NCBI GenBank assembly: GCA_937911845.1
Contig: CALDQF010000241.1
Span: 1-5,251 of the forward strand
Length of the DNA stretch: 5,251 bases
Direction of reading: 5' to 3'
Origin: an uncultured Phycisphaera sp.
GTDB taxonomy: Bacteria; Planctomycetota; Phycisphaerae; Phycisphaerales; SM1A02
This document shows positions 4,915-5,251 of the stretch, piece after piece. Each line of letters opens with the position of its first letter. Position 1 is the stretch's first letter. The notes under the pieces are model-generated. The model was not told the origin of the DNA, made no database searches, and was given only the letters and a program-made list of their open reading frames with translations. The position numbers were made by a program, and so were the translations under genes.

Positions 4915-5251
4915 GTGTCTGATTGTGATTCCCAATTCGTGGTCCTCGCCGGTGCCGCGGAAGCAATTCGCCAAATTGGCGGTGAACTTCGGCAGTCCGG
5001 CATTGCCCCCAAGGCAACGCCCACTCATCTCACAGCATTGAGACAGGGACTCATCCTTCAGCCACCGAGCTTCGTAGTCATCTGCGTTGCTCTGTCAGAG
5101 AAGAGTACGAAGCGTCACGACCATGACCTGAAGACCCTCCTTGACGACATGCGGTCTCTTCCTGGAACCGTCCGAAGCATTGGTCTCACTCCAAATTCGG
5201 TCCCAGGATTGACCGGCCAGTTGGCCTCGCTTGGATTTGATCTCTACCTGA
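4915..5251 (+). CDS. Sigma-54-driven gene, 5' part: receiver-like alpha/beta domain protein (3' truncated by window edge)
   Basis: The frame opens after a TAG at 4906 and stays open to the window end (112 codons plus one base). The first start codon is GTG at 4915, giving MSDCDSQFVVLAGAAEAIRQ; the next, GTG at 4939, would cut into the first predicted strand. The visible part alternates strands and helices: QFVVLAG (7-13), a helix to about 28, a helix near 38-48, SFVVICVAL (52-60), a charged helix around 70-82, TVRSIGL (85-91), then FDLYL at the edge. This is a Rossmann- or CheY-like pattern with no Asp at the end of the third strand, so a pseudo-receiver is plausible. An N-terminal domain of a CpaE/TadZ-type pilus ATPase is one candidate, but I do not recognise the protein and the diagnostic part is cut off. 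No Shine-Dalgarno precedes the GTG. Codon use is like the neighbouring genes. Confidence 0.72.
   Translation, partial: MSDCDSQFVVLAGAAEAIRQIGGELRQSGIAPKATPTHLTALRQGLILQPPSFVVICVALSEKSTKRHDHDLKTLLDDMRSLPGTVRSIGLTPNSVPGLTGQLASLGFDLYL

Noticed and set aside
4668..4922. 84-codon plus-strand open frame beginning with a hydrophobic run
   Set aside because: Its start lies in the terminator hairpin and the hydrophobic run is the terminator T-tract; the rest is the enhancer array and sigma-54 promoter.

Overview
The window looks like a chromosomal segment of a planctomycete, probably of the Rhodopirellula/Pirellulaceae type. This is inferred from moderate GC content, the style of the SMC C-terminus, a minus-strand gene with a DUF3553-like 'RPEWGVG' domain, and a small helical protein resembling ones I associate with planctomycetes. 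No marker RNA is present, so the taxonomy is an inference.

Layout. Positions 1-2119 (+) hold the C-terminal 705 codons of the chromosome-condensation ATPase SMC, entering inside the hinge; the N-terminal half lies upstream of the window. Two minus-strand genes converge on smc. 2558-3160 is a 200-aa protein with an N-terminal SH3/Tudor-like (DUF3553-like) domain, and 2174-2443 is an 89-aa helical protein. They lie in tandem 114 bp apart. A long gene-poor stretch (3161-3658) follows, with three dyad symmetries and one perfect DnaA box. Next, on the plus strand, is a compact sigma-54 activator (bacterial enhancer-binding protein, bEBP) at 3659-4621: an AAA+ core plus C-terminal helix-turn-helix with no sensory domain. 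It ends in a strong intrinsic terminator (4655-4684).

The most interesting part is 4720-4915. Right after the terminator comes a small array of TCGCA-N4-TGCGA dyads (two perfect, one degenerate, one half-site). They are spaced 21, 32 and 20 bp apart, which is close to whole helical turns. About 100 bp further on is a perfect -24/-12 sigma-54 promoter (TGGCACG-N4-TTGCA, 4889-4904). The open reading frame behind it (GTG at 4915, running off the window) starts almost exactly at the expected transcription start, so its message may be leaderless. Its visible 112 residues look like a Rossmann/receiver-like alpha/beta domain without a phosphoacceptor Asp; I do not recognise the family with certainty.

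Working model (inference): the bEBP binds the TCGCA/TGCGA enhancer and remodels sigma-54 polymerase at the 4889 promoter to switch on the gene or operon starting at 4915. Lacking a sensor domain, the bEBP is probably controlled by its own expression (the dyad-rich leader) or by a partner protein. Its sigma-54-contacting GAFTGA loop is altered to GAFSDA, which makes the pairing worth testing.
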